Of a DNA stretch of 5,728 bases, positions 5,437 through 5,728 are shown piece after piece. Source of the DNA: Bacteroidota bacterium (GTDB lineage Bacteria > Bacteroidota > Bacteroidia > Chitinophagales > Chitinophagaceae); the NCBI GenBank assembly GCA_947461985.1, contig CANHNT010000132.1, positions 1-5,728 on the forward strand. Direction: 5' to 3'. Numbering within the stretch: the stretch's first letter is position 1; each line of letters begins with the position of its first letter. Below the pieces are notes generated by a model, which was not told where the DNA came from, made no database searches, and worked only from the letters and a program-made list of their open reading frames with translations. The position numbers were made by a program, and so were the translations under genes.

Positions 5437-5728
5437 TTAAGCAGGTTCTGTTTCTAACGTTGAATCCACTTTTGTTTCAATATCATCCTCAGGAATTTTT
5501 CCTTTTGAAAGCATTTTTCCTTGAAAAACAAATATGGCAATCACACCGCCCGAAATGGCCGCATCCGCTAAATTAAAAACAGGTCTAAAAAATTCAAAAT
5601 CTTCGCCACCCCAAACAGGAAACCAAGTAGGATAAGTTCCTTTTAATACAGGGAAATAAAGCATATCAACGACTCTGCCATGAAACATATCAGTATAACC
5701 TTGCCCCCAAGCGGTCCATTTAGCAACA
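5437..5728 (-). CDS. lspA: Lipoprotein signal peptidase (signal peptidase II), N-terminal part outside window
   Basis: LspA is an inner-membrane aspartyl protease that removes the signal peptide from prolipoproteins after diacylglyceryl transfer to the lipobox cysteine. Only the last 96 residues are in the window; the reading frame stays open through the right edge, and the in-frame ATG at 5688 is internal. Both catalytic aspartates can be seen: the first in GRVVDMLYFPV and the second in FRPVFNLADAAIS, which is the most conserved LspA signature. The loop between them, with YPTWFPVWGGEDFEFF, is the longer insertion found in Bacteroidota LspA. The last membrane helix (AAISGGVIAIFVFQ) follows. 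The C-terminus ends in a roughly 25-residue charged tail, acidic towards the end (EDDIETKVDSTLETEPA), presumably cytoplasmic. It is the most upstream visible gene of the minus-strand series, so the main promoter of that unit probably lies beyond the window. Confidence 0.95.
   Translation of the reverse strand, partial: VAKWTAWGQGYTDMFHGRVVDMLYFPVLKGTYPTWFPVWGGEDFEFFRPVFNLADAAISGGVIAIFVFQGKMLSKGKIPEDDIETKVDSTLETEPA

Overview
The window looks like a chromosomal segment of a Bacteroidota bacterium (Flavobacteriia, Sphingobacteriia or Chitinophagia; I cannot place it more closely). The basis is low G+C (about 20-35% in many stretches), A-rich leaders without Shine-Dalgarno motifs, matches to the Bacteroidota promoter consensus (TTTG, about 17-23 nt, TAnnTTTG), and proteins that read like Bacteroidota versions of LspA, MtgA, MoaC and ApaG. 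All recognisable genes are housekeeping or cell-envelope genes. I see no mobile element, CRISPR array, RNA gene or phage gene.

Layout. Positions 1-386 (minus) hold the first 128 codons of moaC (molybdenum cofactor synthesis), cut by the window edge. A short divergent intergenic region separates it from a plus-strand pair: mtgA (peptidoglycan glycosyltransferase, about 556-1290) and asd (aspartate-semialdehyde dehydrogenase, 1287-2276), which overlap by ATGA. A 180-base convergent intergenic region (2277-2456) with small inverted repeats follows. The rest is a tightly packed minus-strand series, read from right to left: lspA (signal peptidase II, cut by the right edge), a secreted 574-residue M23 metallopeptidase, bcp (thiol peroxidase), a 110-residue HExxH protein, and apaG. 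Gaps in that series are 27, 4, 0 and 39 bases, so it is probably one transcription unit.

How the genes fit together. Several products act on the cell envelope. Asd makes the precursor of diaminopimelate for peptidoglycan stems, MtgA polymerises the glycan strands, the M23 enzyme is expected to cut peptide cross-links, and LspA matures lipoproteins. Bcp detoxifies peroxides, ApaG has an unclear biochemical role, and the small HExxH protein has no established function.

I found no convincing new system. The observations most worth a second look are the two promoter-like motifs lying only 4-5 bases before the moaC and mtgA starts, which suggest leaderless transcripts and a GTG start for mtgA, and the uncharacterised HExxH protein whose start codon directly abuts the bcp stop codon.
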